DNA from: Solirubrobacteraceae bacterium
GTDB taxonomy: Bacteria; Actinomycetota; Thermoleophilia; Solirubrobacterales; Solirubrobacteraceae
Direction: 5' to 3'
DNA length: 55,130 bases
Assembly: GCA_016463765.1 (NCBI GenBank)
Contig: JAEMQS010000026.1
Coordinates: 1-55,130 of the forward strand
The position numbers and the translations under genes are program-made. This document shows, piece by piece, positions 8,749 through 17,829 of the stretch (its first letter is position 1; the number at the start of each line of letters is the position of its first letter). The notes under the pieces are model-generated. The model searched no databases and was not told where the DNA came from. It saw only the letters and a program-made list of their open reading frames with translations.

Positions 8749-9060
8749 TCAGGAGCCGCGGTGGCGGAGCGTCGCCGCGAGCCAGCCCAGGATCAGGCCG
8801 GCGAGCAGCGTGAGGCCGATCACGAGGATGAGCGGGGTCTGCAGCGGGTCCCCGAAGACCCACGACACCTCGACGTCACGGGTGTTCACCGCGGCGAACA
8901 GACCGACGAGCACGCCGACGACGATCAGCGCGACGCGCGACGCGGTCTTCGTCGTGCGCTTGACGACACCCGGGCCGTGATCGGCGGGCGCGGGCGCGGG
9001 GGCCGGCGCGGGATCGACCGGGTGGGTATCCGGCTCGTGCAGATCGGGGGTCGTGGACAT
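8749..9060 (-). CDS. LapA/DUF1049-domain membrane protein
   Basis: 103-residue protein with a Pro/Ala-rich cytosolic N-terminus (about 1-35), two hydrophobic helices (about 45-62 and 75-95) and a short basic tail. The stretch between them, NTRDVEVSWVFGDP, fits the LapA (DUF1049) signature of small proteins with two membrane helices. ATG at 9060 is chosen because AAGGAG lies 6 bases upstream; the upstream ATG at 9075 would place that ribosome site inside the gene. Role in actinobacteria unknown; in proteobacteria LapA works in envelope assembly. Confidence 0.82.
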   Translation of the reverse strand: MSTTPDLHEPDTHPVDPAPAPAPAPADHGPGVVKRTTKTASRVALIVVGVLVGLFAAVNTRDVEVSWVFGDPLQTPLILVIGLTLLAGLILGWLAATLRHRGS

Positions 9061-9121
9061 GGTGGGCTCCTTCATCAGCGGCAGGTTGCTCTCGTACTAC
9101 CCGCTGGACGGGAGTCTTAGA

Positions 9122-9517
9122 TCAATTGCGCCGACGCGACGCGTTGCCGCGCATGAAGTCCACGATCGCCTGCGTCGGCGCCCCCGGCGTGAACACCTCG
9201 GCGACACCCAGCGCCTTGAGCTCCGGGATGTCGTCGGCCGGGATCGTCCCGCCGACGGTGACGAGCACGTCGTCGACGTCCTGGGCCTTCAGCAGCTCGA
9301 CGATCCGCGGCACCAGCGTCATGTGCGCGCCCGACAGGATGGACAGGCCGACGGCGTCGGCGTCCTCCTGGATCACGGTCTCGACGATCTGCTCCGGCGT
9401 CTGGTGCAGACCGGTGTAGATGACCTCCATGCCGGCGTCACGCAGCGCGCGGGCGATGATCTTCGCCCCGCGGTCGTGACCGTCCAGGCCGGGCTTGGCG
9501 ACGACGACGCGGATCAT
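9122..9517 (-). CDS. icmB: B12-binding small subunit of acyl-CoA mutase (IcmB/McmA2-like)
   Basis: 131-residue cobalamin-binding subunit. It has the base-off/His-on signature: DGHDRG (His14 is the lower cobalt ligand), SILSGAH around residues 59-65 and VTVGGTIP around 87-94. It pairs with the large subunit just upstream to form an adenosylcobalamin-dependent carbon-skeleton mutase. Its ATG shares one base with the TGA of the large-subunit gene (TGATG), so the two are coupled. Many genomes annotate such genes as methylmalonyl-CoA mutase C-terminal domain; the large subunit's residues argue for isobutyryl-CoA specificity. Confidence 0.9.
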   Translation of the reverse strand: MIRVVVAKPGLDGHDRGAKIIARALRDAGMEVIYTGLHQTPEQIVETVIQEDADAVGLSILSGAHMTLVPRIVELLKAQDVDDVLVTVGGTIPADDIPELKALGVAEVFTPGAPTQAIVDFMRGNASRRRN

Positions 9518-11202
9518 CAGAAGACCGGCGTCTCGCGGTAGTCGCCCCACACCTCTTGGAGCGCGTGGACGATCTCGCCCTCGCTGGTGTGCGCGCGGGC
9601 GGCCTCGATGAGCGACGGCATGAGGTTGCCGCCCTCTGCCGCGACGCGCTTGACCTCGGCGAGCGACGCTTCGACCGCCGTCGCGTCGCGACGCGCGCGG
9701 ACGGCCTGGAGGTTGCCGACCTGCTTGCGCTCCAGCGCGGGGTCGATCCGCAGGATCGGGGTCTGGGCGTCGTCGCCCTCGGTGTAGCGATTCACGCCGA
9801 CGATGATGCGCCGCTCGTGGTCGATCTCGCCCTGGAGCTCGTAGCTCGCGTCGGCGATCTCGCGCTGCGGGTAGTTCTGCTTGACCGCCTCGACCATGCC
9901 GCCGAGCTCGTCGATCTTGGCGAAGTACTCGTAGGCCTGCTGCTCCATCTTGTCCGTGAGCGCCTCGACGAAGTACGAGCCGCCGAGCGGGTCGATCGTG
10001 TTCGTCACCCCGGTCTCGTGGGCGATGATCTGCTGCGTGCGCAGCGCGATCCGCACGGCCTCCTCGGTCGGCAGCGCGAGCGCCTCGTCGTAGGAGTTCG
10101 TGTGCAGCGACTGGGTGCCGCCGAGCACGCCGGCGAGCGCCTCGATCGCGGTGCGGACGATGTTGTTCAGCGGCTGCTGCGCCGTCAGCGACACGCCCGC
10201 GGTCTGCGTGTGGAAGCGCATGAGCCACGACTTCGGGTCCTTCGCGCCGAACGTCTCCTTCAGCTCGCGCGCCCAGATCCGCCGGGCGGCGCGGTACTTG
10301 GCGATCTCCTCGAAGAAGTCGATCTGCGCGTTGAAGAAGAAGCTCAGGCGCGGCGCGAAGTCGTCCACGTCGAGGCCGCGCTCGACGGCCTGCTCGACGT
10401 AGGTCAACCCGTCCTTCAGCGTGAACGCGAGCTCCTGCGCGGCCGTGGCTCCGGCCTCGCGGATGTGGTACCCGCTGATCGACACGGAGTTCCAGCGCGG
10501 CATCTTCTCGGTGCTCCACTCGACCATGTCGCCGAGCAGGCGCATCGCCGGGTCGATGGGGAAGCACCATTCCTTCTGGGCGATGTACTCCTTGAGGATG
10601 TCCGCCTGGATCGTGCCGCCGAGCTTGTCGGCGGGAACGCCGGAGCGCTCGGCCGCGACGACGTAGTACGCGAGCATGATCGCCGCGGGCGCGTTGATCG
10701 TCATCGAAACGGTGACGTCGCCGAGGTCGATCCCCTGGAAGAGCGTCTGCATGTCGTCGACGGTGTCGACGGCCACGCCCTCACGGCCGACCTCGCCGAG
10801 GCTGAGCTCGTGGTCGGAGTCGTGGCCCATGAGCGAGGGCATGTCGAACGCCGTCGACAGGCCGGTCTGCCCGTGGTCGAGGAGGTAGCGGAAGCGCTCG
10901 TTCGTCTCCTCGGCGGTGCCGAAGCCGGCGAACTGGCGCATGGTGAACATGCGGCCGCGGTACATCGACGGGTACACGCCGCGGGTGAAGGGGTACTGGC
11001 CCGGGAGGCCGATAGTCGCCGGGTCGGGGAGGTCGGCTTCCGTGTAGAGCGGGCGGATCGGCTCGCCGCTCAGCGTGGTGAAGGAGACGTCGCGCTCGGG
11101 GGTCGCGTCGTAGGCCTCCTGCCAGCCCTCGAGGGTCGGCTGCGGCGCTGGGGTCTTCGTATGTGCGGCCATCAGATAGTTAGAAGGTCGCATATCTCCC
11201 AT
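9517..11202 (-). CDS. icmA: Acyl-CoA mutase large subunit, isobutyryl-CoA mutase type
   Basis: 561-residue TIM-barrel catalytic subunit of a B12-dependent acyl-CoA mutase, with the B12 domain on a separate gene. Key residues: Phe91 in TMRQFAGFG and Gln209 in EYIAQKEW. They are 118 residues apart, exactly as are Tyr89/Arg207 of methylmalonyl-CoA mutase and Phe80/Gln198 of isobutyryl-CoA mutase, so the Phe/Gln pair points to the latter (isobutyryl-CoA to n-butyryl-CoA). [14 protein letters not shown] and TQSLHTN are family hallmarks. ATG 11202 lies 6 bp after the MarR gene; ATG 11172 is an equally good start. Confidence 0.88.
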   Translation of the reverse strand: MGDMRPSNYLMAAHTKTPAPQPTLEGWQEAYDATPERDVSFTTLSGEPIRPLYTEADLPDPATIGLPGQYPFTRGVYPSMYRGRMFTMRQFAGFGTAEETNERFRYLLDHGQTGLSTAFDMPSLMGHDSDHELSLGEVGREGVAVDTVDDMQTLFQGIDLGDVTVSMTINAPAAIMLAYYVVAAERSGVPADKLGGTIQADILKEYIAQKEWCFPIDPAMRLLGDMVEWSTEKMPRWNSVSISGYHIREAGATAAQELAFTLKDGLTYVEQAVERGLDVDDFAPRLSFFFNAQIDFFEEIAKYRAARRIWARELKETFGAKDPKSWLMRFHTQTAGVSLTAQQPLNNIVRTAIEALAGVLGGTQSLHTNSYDEALALPTEEAVRIALRTQQIIAHETGVTNTIDPLGGSYFVEALTDKMEQQAYEYFAKIDELGGMVEAVKQNYPQREIADASYELQGEIDHERRIIVGVNRYTEGDDAQTPILRIDPALERKQVGNLQAVRARRDATAVEASLAEVKRVAAEGGNLMPSLIEAARAHTSEGEIVHALQEVWGDYRETPVF

Positions 11203-11208
11203 GGCCGG

Positions 11209-11715
11209 TCAAGCATCCTCGAAGTCGTCGGCACCCGCGCGCAGTGGCCGGAGCGTCTCGTAGAGCCGCTCGCACTGCTCGGCATCGAGCGGCGCCATCG
11301 CGAAATCGGCGGCGTTGAGGAGCTTCGTGGCCTTCTTGGCGGCGCGCTTGCCTGCGGGGGTGATGCGCGCGAGCACCGCGCGGCGGTCGATCTCGTGCGG
11401 GACGCGCTCGACGTAGCCGCGCTCGCACAGCTTGTCGACGACGTTGGTGACGCTCGCGCGGTGGACCTGGAGGCGATCGGAGATCTTGCCCAGCGGCAGC
11501 TCGCCGCGTCGCGAGTAGAAGAGGAGCATGAGCGCCTCGTAGCGCGCGAACGTGAGGTCCTCGGCCGCGAGGAGTTCATTCAGCCGGGCGAGCAGGATCT
11601 GCTGGGCTCGGAAGATCGACGTGACCGCCGCCATCTGGGCGGTCGGCGGGTCGTCCCACTGCGCGTCCCACTGGCGGCGGGCCTCGGCGATGGGGTCGAA
11701 CTGCGGTGACGGCAC
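11209..11715 (-). CDS. MarR family transcriptional regulator
   Basis: 168-residue winged-helix regulator. The DNA-binding core is LPLGKISDRLQVHRASVTNV followed by the wing VPHEIDRRAVLARITPAGK, both typical of MarR. Start taken as GTG 11715 (VPSPQFDP); an ATG at 11802 would add a low-quality 29-residue leader. It is the first gene of a three-gene unit with the mutase subunits and probably responds to an acyl-CoA or its free acid (inference). Confidence 0.85.
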   Translation of the reverse strand: MPSPQFDPIAEARRQWDAQWDDPPTAQMAAVTSIFRAQQILLARLNELLAAEDLTFARYEALMLLFYSRRGELPLGKISDRLQVHRASVTNVVDKLCERGYVERVPHEIDRRAVLARITPAGKRAAKKATKLLNAADFAMAPLDAEQCERLYETLRPLRAGADDFEDA

Positions 11716-12185
11716 AGGCGCAGGGTACGGGGCCGCGCCGTCGCGCCCCGCTTCCAACCGTGTCGAACGGCAGTTCGAGGGATCGACGCAAGGCGTGACC
11801 AAGCCGCCGCTAGCCGTGGTGGATCCGCGGCCTCAGCGTGATGGATTGTCGGGGTACCGGAGGCGGCTCCGCAGTCGTCCGTTTGCGGCACAAGGCGGAT
11901 GAAGATCGCCATGGCCCGCGGCCGGCTGAAGGGCAAGCAGCCCAAGCTCAGCCCCGCACAGGAGGCGCATCTCGTCAAGCTGCACCGGGCCGGTGAGCAC
12001 ACCGGCAGCAAGCTCGCCGAGCTGTTCGGCGTCGCGCGCTCGACGGGATAGCGTGCGGTCGAGCGTGCCGGAGGCCGCCGGGTCGGCTCGGCCACGCCAG
12101 TCACCGAGACACCAGCGCTCAGCGGCCGCGTCGGCGCCTGATCAGGTGTCCACTTCGCGTCCGGAAGCTCGCTAGCTTGCCACCT
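11716..12185. other. 470-bp stretch without intact genes
   Basis: This gap between the MarR gene and two small membrane genes holds only a recombinase remnant (11899-12051 and a few codons beyond). The rest shows no convincing reading frame, RNA gene or repeat. It looks like a decayed insertion scar. Confidence 0.55.
11893..12084 (+). pseudogene. Remnant of serine recombinase (resolvase/invertase) C-terminus
   Basis: A 50-codon open stretch from ATG 11899 reads through RGRLKGKQPKLSPAQEAHLV and LHRAGEHTGSKLAELFGVAR. That is the hinge plus helix-turn-helix tail of Tn3-type resolvases and Hin-like invertases. At the end of the recognition helix, ARST is followed by GGA TAG where relatives have Val-Tyr; after the stop the same frame continues RAVERAG, the expected family ending. 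So a nonsense change has occurred, and the catalytic N-terminal domain with its serine is absent. This is a decayed fragment of a former mobile element. Confidence 0.8.
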
Positions 12186-12377
12186 GTGACGACGCCACCT
12201 GAGCGAGCGCGTGGGCACCCGAATCCATCGGTCGGATCATCGGTTCCGGCGGAGGGAAGTCCCTGGGTAACGTGGCTGGCTGTCGCGGTCATCGTCCTCA
12301 ACATCCCGCTGGGCCTGCTGTTCTTCTTCATGCTGGCCGTTTTTGATTGCCACGGCGGGTACGAATGCCCGTTCTGA
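12186..12377 (+). CDS. Small single-helix membrane protein, unknown
   Basis: 63 residues from GTG 12186: a Pro-rich polar N-terminus, one strong hydrophobic helix (about residues 30-52, LAVAVIVLNIPLGLLFFFML) and a short Cys-containing tail FDCHGGYECPF. No family recognised. It overlaps the next gene's start by 13 bp and is probably co-transcribed with it. GC is slightly lower than in flanking genes and it sits beside a recombinase remnant, so it may have been acquired. Confidence 0.5.
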   Translation: MTTPPERARGHPNPSVGSSVPAEGSPWVTWLAVAVIVLNIPLGLLFFFMLAVFDCHGGYECPF

Positions 12378-12769
12378 CGCGCCCGTCGTCGCGCGCACTA
12401 GCGACGCTCGTTGCGGCATTGAGTTGGTCTGCGCTGATGCTGCTGGGGGTGCTGCTCGTTGGACAGGGAGCGGGTGAGTGCGACTCCGTTCGCGCTGAAT
12501 CCGCGAAGTTTCGCTCGCCACTCCGGCTGTGGTGCGACGGACTCCCTGGAGCGGTCGACTGGCCGAACAACCTCGTTGTGGGCTCCTTGCTCGTCATGCT
12601 CGTCGGGTCGCTCTCGGCGGTCTGGTTTCGCCGCGGCGCCATCGCCCCGGTGGCGCTTATCGGTGCCTCGGCGATGCTGACAGTTGGCCTGGTCGCCCCG
12701 GAGCGGGTACTCGCCGACCGTTGTACCGAGGGCGGAAGGTTGGTGTCCTGTCCGCCCGTCGGGAGGTAG
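12365..12769 (+). CDS. Small membrane protein with Cys pairs, unknown
   Basis: 134 residues from ATG 12365. Three hydrophobic segments (about 12-34, 68-85, 92-112) flank a loop with two cysteines (GECDSV and LWCDGLPG); two more cysteines sit in the tail (DRCTEGG, VSCPP). The pattern suggests a membrane protein with oxidised external loops. No family recognised. It shares 13 bp with the preceding small membrane gene, suggesting a two-gene unit. Confidence 0.5.
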   Translation: MPVLTRPSSRALATLVAALSWSALMLLGVLLVGQGAGECDSVRAESAKFRSPLRLWCDGLPGAVDWPNNLVVGSLLVMLVGSLSAVWFRRGAIAPVALIGASAMLTVGLVAPERVLADRCTEGGRLVSCPPVGR

Positions 12770-12993
12770 TGGCTCGTCGAATGAGCGTCAGAGGGCGCCT
12801 GAGCTCTACCAGCTGTAGGAAGAGATCCGAGTGACGATGCGCCGTCGACCATGTTGCTCCTGTTGCGCAGTTGCCCACTCGATCGCACGCTGGGTCGTGG
12901 TGGCCGAACCCCCGGTAGCAACCGAGATCCGGACGGGTGGACACGCCCCGTCGCACGCCCGACGGCAGGGTGCAGCTGCAGACGGTGTAGAAC

Positions 12994-14154
12994 TCAGCGA
13001 AACCGCGCCGGCAGCGCCGCGATCCCCTGCAGCGTGTTGTTGCTTAACGGCACCGGCGTGCCGACCGTGATCCGCTCGACCCGCGGCGCCATCGCCTCCA
13101 ACAGCGTTCGCATCTCGAGCTTGGCGAGGTGGATGCCGACGCACGTGTGCGGCCCGTTGCCCCAGCCCAGGTGCGCGGCATGTTCGCGATGCACGTCGAA
13201 GCGCTCGGGCTCGGGGAACACTGTCTCGTCGAGGTTCGCCGCGCCGAACAGGACCGCGACGCGCGCGCCCTGCTTCATCGTGACGCCGTCGATCTCGTGG
13301 TCGCGTGCGAGCTCCCGCGTGAAGCCGCGGATGGGTGAGGCCAGCCGCACGCTCTCCACGACCGTCGCGGGGATGAGCTCCGGCGCCGCGCGCACCTCGT
13401 CCCACGTCTCGGGGTGGCGGCCGAGCAGCCACAGCAGGTACGTCGTGGCGAGGATCGTGGTGTCCAGTGCGGGGGCGACGAAGTCGATGACGAGCGCCTT
13501 CGCCTCGCGCAGGGTCAGCTCGCCGCGCGCATGGGCCTCGAAGACGGACGCCGCCCAGCTGCCCTGCGCGACGGAGTCCGGACGCAGGCGGCGGCTGAAC
13601 AGGTAGAGGCCGAGGGCGCGCGGCATGGCGCGCACCCCGCGCCCGTTCGCCGGGCCGAGGGTCTCGAACGTCGCCGCGGCCCACCGCAGCAGGCGCGTGC
13701 TCCCGCCGTCGACTCCGACCAAGGTGGCGACGACGCTCGACGGCAGCCGGGATGCGACGTCACCCGCCGCCTCCACGTGGGGGCGGCGCAGCGCGTCCTC
13801 GACGACGTCCTGCGCCTCACGCGCCAGCGCCGGCTCGACCGCGCCGATCGCCTTCGCCCCGAGCGAGCGCATGAGCACCCGCCGCCGAGCGGTGTGGACG
13901 TCGTCGTCGCTGTTGAGCGTCGTGTCCCGCGCCAGCGCGTTCGTCAGCGGGTTCGCCGCGACGCCATGGCCGCTGCGGAAGAGCGCATCGTCGCGCAGCG
14001 CGGCCCGGACGTCGTCGAACCGCCCCATCGCGTACATGCGATGCCGCGGCAGCCACACGACCGGCCCCGCGTCGCGGATCCGCGCGAACAGCTCGCGGGA
14101 GTCGGCGAGCGCGTCCGGACCGTAGAGGTCCGCGTCGACGACCGGGGCGGTCAC
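12994..14154 (-). CDS. Cytochrome P450
   Basis: Soluble bacterial P450 of 386 residues, expected to hydroxylate a small organic substrate using ferredoxin-supplied electrons; no ferredoxin gene is in the window. Features: I-helix VAPALDTTI (Asp-Thr pair), ExxR as ESVR, and the heme-ligand loop LGWGNGPHTCVG with Cys338. The usual Phe seven residues before Cys is Leu-Gly-Trp here. GTG start at 14154 overlaps the ligase TGA (GTGA), making it the last gene of the six-gene catabolic operon. Confidence 0.93.
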   Translation of the reverse strand: MTAPVVDADLYGPDALADSRELFARIRDAGPVVWLPRHRMYAMGRFDDVRAALRDDALFRSGHGVAANPLTNALARDTTLNSDDDVHTARRRVLMRSLGAKAIGAVEPALAREAQDVVEDALRRPHVEAAGDVASRLPSSVVATLVGVDGGSTRLLRWAAATFETLGPANGRGVRAMPRALGLYLFSRRLRPDSVAQGSWAASVFEAHARGELTLREAKALVIDFVAPALDTTILATTYLLWLLGRHPETWDEVRAAPELIPATVVESVRLASPIRGFTRELARDHEIDGVTMKQGARVAVLFGAANLDETVFPEPERFDVHREHAAHLGWGNGPHTCVGIHLAKLEMRTLLEAMAPRVERITVGTPVPLSNNTLQGIAALPARFR

Positions 14155-16022
14155 GCGACGCGCCACGACAGAGCGAACGGCGCGAGCGCGTCCTCGACGG
14201 CGCCGAGGTCGGCCGCGCCGTCGACCTCGATGACCACCGCCCCGTCCTCCAGCACGCCCGTCACCTCGGCTGCCGCCGACCCGATCGCCTCACGCGCGGC
14301 CCGTTCGGCCGCCCGCCGGCGCAGCTCGGGCTTGAACGGCTTGCCCACGAGCGTCAGCGGGATCTCGTCGATGATCTCCACGAGCTTCGGCGCCGCGGCG
14401 CGCTCGGGGACGCGGTCGGCCGCCCACGCGAGCAGCTCGTCCTCGGTCACCGCGCCGGGGACCACCTGGACGTACGCCACCGGGACCTCCCCGGAGTGCG
14501 CGTCCGGGCGACCCACCGCGCCGGCGCCCAGGACGGCCTCGTGCTCGAGCAGGGCGTCCTCGATGACGGCCGGGTCGATGTTGTGGCCGCCGCGGATGAT
14601 GAGGTCCTTCGCCCGGCCGGCCAGCCGGACGAACCCCTCCTCGTCGACCGCGCCCAGGTCACCGGTGTCCAGCCATCCGTCGCGCACCTTGTCACCCGGG
14701 TCCGGCACGGGGCCGCCGGGGCCGGGGCGCAGGTAACCGGCGAAGACGTTCGGGCCGCGGATCACGAGCGTGCCGACCTCGCCGGGCGCCAGGTCCTCCC
14801 ACGCGCCGGTCACCTCGTCGACGCGCACCGCGCGGACCTCCTGGTAGGGCAGCCGCTGGCCCACGGTGCCGCGCCGCGGCGCGCCCGGCCAGTCGCGCGC
14901 CGTCGCGCACGTCCCCTCCGTCAGGCCGTAGCCCTCCGACAGCTCGACGCCGGTCACGCTGTGGAACTGCTCGGCCACCGATGGCGGCAGGGGCGCGGCG
15001 CCGACGATCGGCAGGCGCAGGCTCGAGATGTCCGCGTCGACCGGCACCTGGGCCAGCACGGCGTAGACCGTCGGCACGCCCGACATGAGCGCGATCTTGT
15101 ACCGCTCGACCATGCGCCAGAAGACGCCGTAGAGCGGGAGGTCGCGGTAGCCCAGCGGGCCCGCCCACAGCACGGGCTGGCCGCGCAGCAGCGGCGCGAG
15201 CACCGTCACGATCAGCGCGTTGGTGTGAAAGAGCGGGAGCGCGGCGAACACCACGCCGTCCTGGCCGAGCTCGCTGGCACTGGCGATCATCCAGGCGTTG
15301 GCGACCTCGCTGCCGTGGGTGCGGGCGGCGAGCTTCGGCGTCCCGGTCGTCCCTCCCGTGTGGATGTAGCTCGCCAGATCGTCGGCCTCCGGCAGCGTCG
15401 TGGGCGCGCCGTCGTGCACGTGTGCGGCGAGGTCAGCGAGGTAGCCGACCTCGACGCCCTCCAGCGGCGCCAGCGCCGGCGCCGCACCGTCTGCGCCGGT
15501 CGGGCGCAGCGCGAGCAGCGCCACGGCGGACACGGCCTGCGCGGCCTCTCGCGCGACCTCCCACGCGGCTGGGTCGAGCTCCGGGCCGGCCGCGACGATC
15601 ACGCGCGCGCTCGCGAGCCGCACGAGCTCGACGACGTGCTCGGACGCCAGCCCCGGGTTGATGGGCGCCGCGATCCCCGCGGTCTCGGCGGCGAGGACGG
15701 CGGTGAGCAGCTCCTCGCAGTTGGGGGACAGCAGCGCGACAGCGTTGCGACGCCGGACCTGGAAGCCGGCCAGCACGGCCGCGGCGCGGTGCACGTCGGC
15801 CAGCAGCTCGGCGAACGTGCGGCCCGACGGCTCCTCCCAGCGCTCGGCGTCGGGCAGGCAGATCGCGGCGGTCCGGTCGGGCCACAGCTCCGCCGCGCGC
15901 GCGAGTGCCGCGTACGTCGACACCGGGAGTCCCCGCTCCGCGAGCGGGACCGCCTCGATCGCCTCGAGGTCCTCGGGCCCGTAGGCCTCGGGCCAGAGCA
16001 GATCGGCCGCCTGCGTCGTCAT
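14151..16022 (-). CDS. AMP-dependent acyl-CoA synthetase/ligase
   Basis: 623-residue ANL-superfamily ligase that would activate a carboxylic acid with ATP and CoA. Motifs: YIHTGGTTGTPK (ATP loop), EGYGLTEGT (A5), DGWLDTGDLG (A7), GRAKDLIIRGGHNI (hinge) and the catalytic lysine region GKPFKPELR. ATG 16022 overlaps the TGA of the dioxygenase gene. The N-terminal part resembles ligases for aromatic or branched acyl groups more than long-chain FadD, but the substrate is not readable. Within this operon it may activate the side chain of the pathway substrate or a ring-cleavage product. Confidence 0.9.
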   Translation of the reverse strand: MTTQAADLLWPEAYGPEDLEAIEAVPLAERGLPVSTYAALARAAELWPDRTAAICLPDAERWEEPSGRTFAELLADVHRAAAVLAGFQVRRRNAVALLSPNCEELLTAVLAAETAGIAAPINPGLASEHVVELVRLASARVIVAAGPELDPAAWEVAREAAQAVSAVALLALRPTGADGAAPALAPLEGVEVGYLADLAAHVHDGAPTTLPEADDLASYIHTGGTTGTPKLAARTHGSEVANAWMIASASELGQDGVVFAALPLFHTNALIVTVLAPLLRGQPVLWAGPLGYRDLPLYGVFWRMVERYKIALMSGVPTVYAVLAQVPVDADISSLRLPIVGAAPLPPSVAEQFHSVTGVELSEGYGLTEGTCATARDWPGAPRRGTVGQRLPYQEVRAVRVDEVTGAWEDLAPGEVGTLVIRGPNVFAGYLRPGPGGPVPDPGDKVRDGWLDTGDLGAVDEEGFVRLAGRAKDLIIRGGHNIDPAVIEDALLEHEAVLGAGAVGRPDAHSGEVPVAYVQVVPGAVTEDELLAWAADRVPERAAAPKLVEIIDEIPLTLVGKPFKPELRRRAAERAAREAIGSAAAEVTGVLEDGAVVIEVDGAADLGAVEDALAPFALSWRVA

Positions 16023-16939
16023 GCCGCGACCACCTTGCGGTCGGACGCCATCGCCCACGACGGGCGCCCGGGGGTCGCCTTGGCGATCGGGAACCCGGTG
16101 AGGAGGAAGCGCGCCGGGGGCGGGCTGCCCCACTGGTTGATCGTGCGCGGGTGCATCGACCAGGTCTTGGGCTGGTAGTTGTCGGCCTGCATCTGCGCGA
16201 GCTCGGAGCAGCACTCGATCATCGCGCCGTCCTCGTCGTGGAAGTACAGGAAGTGGTTGTTGCCAGGCCCGTGGCGGCTCGGCCCCCAGATGCACTTCTT
16301 CGCGCGCGCGGCGAGCACCCGGTCGGCGACGCGGCCCAGCGACGCGAAGTCCGGCCACGTGTACGCGTAGTGCGACAGCTCCGGGCGCGGCGCCAGGGTC
16401 ATGGCGATCCCGTGGTGGTCCTCGTCACAGTGCCACCACGACGCGAGGAACCCCATGCGGTCGGAGAAGCGGAAGCCGAGGCCCTCACGCAGGAAGCGCT
16501 CCTCGGCGCGCATGTTGCGCACCTTCGTGGAGATGTGCTCGAACTTCACGGCGCGATCGCCGTCGAGCGGCCCGTCCACAGACTCCATGCCGCAGAACAG
16601 CTTGTAGACATGACCATTGGGCGACTGCACCTTCAGCGCCCGGTCGATGCCCGGCTCGCCGTCATAGATGCCGCCGAGCATCGTGCCGCCGGCCGCCTGC
16701 AGGCGCCGTGCGGCGCCCTCCAGAACCGACGCGTCGGGGACCTCCATCGCGAGGTGCTCGTAGCCGCGGTTCGCGCGGTCCTCGATGAGGATGAGCTCGT
16801 GGTGGCGGTCGTTGCACGTCAGGTAGCTGACACCGGCGGTGCGCTCGATCTCGACCATGCCGATGACCTGCTCCTGGAAGTCGACCGCCCGGTCGAGGTC
16901 GGCGACGTGGAGGGCGATGTGCCCGACGCGGGTGACCAT
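16019..16939 (-). CDS. Type I extradiol (catechol) dioxygenase, VOC superfamily
   Basis: 306-residue two-domain enzyme of the BphC/catechol 2,3-dioxygenase family, opening catechol rings next to the hydroxyls with Fe(II) and O2. The C-terminal catalytic domain has the full facial triad: His135 (VKFEHIST), His176 (DHHGIAMT) and Glu242 (GAMIECCSE). The N-terminal VOC domain starts VGHIALHVADL. It starts 2 bp after the NmrA gene stop. The family includes dihydroxybiphenyl, dihydroxyphenylpropionate and steroid catechol cleavers; which catechol is used here is unknown. Confidence 0.92.
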   Translation of the reverse strand: MVTRVGHIALHVADLDRAVDFQEQVIGMVEIERTAGVSYLTCNDRHHELILIEDRANRGYEHLAMEVPDASVLEGAARRLQAAGGTMLGGIYDGEPGIDRALKVQSPNGHVYKLFCGMESVDGPLDGDRAVKFEHISTKVRNMRAEERFLREGLGFRFSDRMGFLASWWHCDEDHHGIAMTLAPRPELSHYAYTWPDFASLGRVADRVLAARAKKCIWGPSRHGPGNNHFLYFHDEDGAMIECCSELAQMQADNYQPKTWSMHPRTINQWGSPPPARFLLTGFPIAKATPGRPSWAMASDRKVVAA

Positions 16940-16941
16940 GA

Positions 16942-17829
16942 TCAGCTGTGCTCCTTGCTGCGGGTGCGGGACAGCGTCCGGGCCAGGCCGGTCGCGGGAG
17001 TGAAGGCGTCGCGGTGCTCGGCCAGGAACGCCTCGACCGGCCGCGCCGGCGTGCCGGTGAGCTGGGCGACGTGGTCGGTCACGACGGCGTCGGCGCCGCT
17101 GGAGAAGTACGAGGCCATGCGCATCGCGTGCGCGACCTCGTCCTGGTGTGCGCCGCGCCGGGCCATCGCGCGCGCCGCCATGCGGGGACGCACCGCGAGG
17201 TACCGGACGCCGAGGTGCTCGGCGAGGTCGTCGAACGTCACGGGACGCGGCCCCGTCAGCTGCCAGGCGCCGTCGCGCGGTGCCGGATCGAGGAGCGCGG
17301 CCACCGCGGATGCCGCGACGTCCCGGGCATCGACCATCGCGATTGGGGCATGGCCGAGCGGCGCGGCCAGCACGCCCGCCGAGGCGACCACGGGCGCCAC
17401 GGTGTCGAGCAGGTTCTGGAAGAAGAACGACGGGCGCAGGAAGGCGAAGCCCAGCCCGGATGCCTCGATCCGCTGTTCGGACCGCCAGTGCGCGACGGCC
17501 GTCGACGTCGCGCCGTTCGGGCCGAGCGACGCCGCGCCGCCGGACACCTTCACGATGCGCTGCACGCCCGCCGCCGCGGCAGCGCCGACGGCCGCGGCCT
17601 CGAGCAGGTCCTGATCGGCGACGTGCGGGGTGACGAGAAACAGCCGGTCGACCCCGTCCAGTGCGGAGACGAGGCTGCCCGGATCGGCCAGGTCCGCGTA
17701 CACGGCGGGCAGCGGCAGGCCGGGGTCGTCCGGGCGCCGAACGAGCGCGCGCGCCGGCACCTCCCGCTCGGCCAGCAGCCGTGCGACCTCGCCGCCGACC
17801 CGGCCGGTGACACCGAGCACCCCGATCAT
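16942..17829 (-). CDS. NmrA-type NAD(P)-binding atypical SDR
   Basis: 295-residue Rossmann-fold protein. N-terminal dinucleotide motif VLGVTGRVGG (GxTGxxG) and a second segment VKVSGGAASLG typical of NmrA/isoflavone-reductase-like atypical SDRs. ATG 17829 overlaps the FAD monooxygenase TGA. Such proteins are reductases or redox sensors; in this operon a reductase step or a sensing role is possible. A paralogous gene lies at 25303-26163. Confidence 0.88.
   Translation of the reverse strand: MIGVLGVTGRVGGEVARLLAEREVPARALVRRPDDPGLPLPAVYADLADPGSLVSALDGVDRLFLVTPHVADQDLLEAAAVGAAAAAGVQRIVKVSGGAASLGPNGATSTAVAHWRSEQRIEASGLGFAFLRPSFFFQNLLDTVAPVVASAGVLAAPLGHAPIAMVDARDVAASAVAALLDPAPRDGAWQLTGPRPVTFDDLAEHLGVRYLAVRPRMAARAMARRGAHQDEVAHAMRMASYFSSGADAVVTDHVAQLTGTPARPVEAFLAEHRDAFTPATGLARTLSRTRSKEHS

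Noticed and set aside
9556..11709. Long 717-codon open frame antisense to the mutase gene
   Set aside because: Arises from high GC third-position bias; the protein is low-complexity and has no motifs, while the minus strand encodes a clear mutase.
12770..12850. tRNA-like string GGTAGAGC with a TTCGA loop on the minus strand
   Set aside because: No matching D-stem, no acceptor stem and no U33; coincidental similarity.
12805..12990. Small open frames on both strands in the gap after the membrane genes
   Set aside because: No ribosome sites, no conserved-looking segments; judged non-coding.
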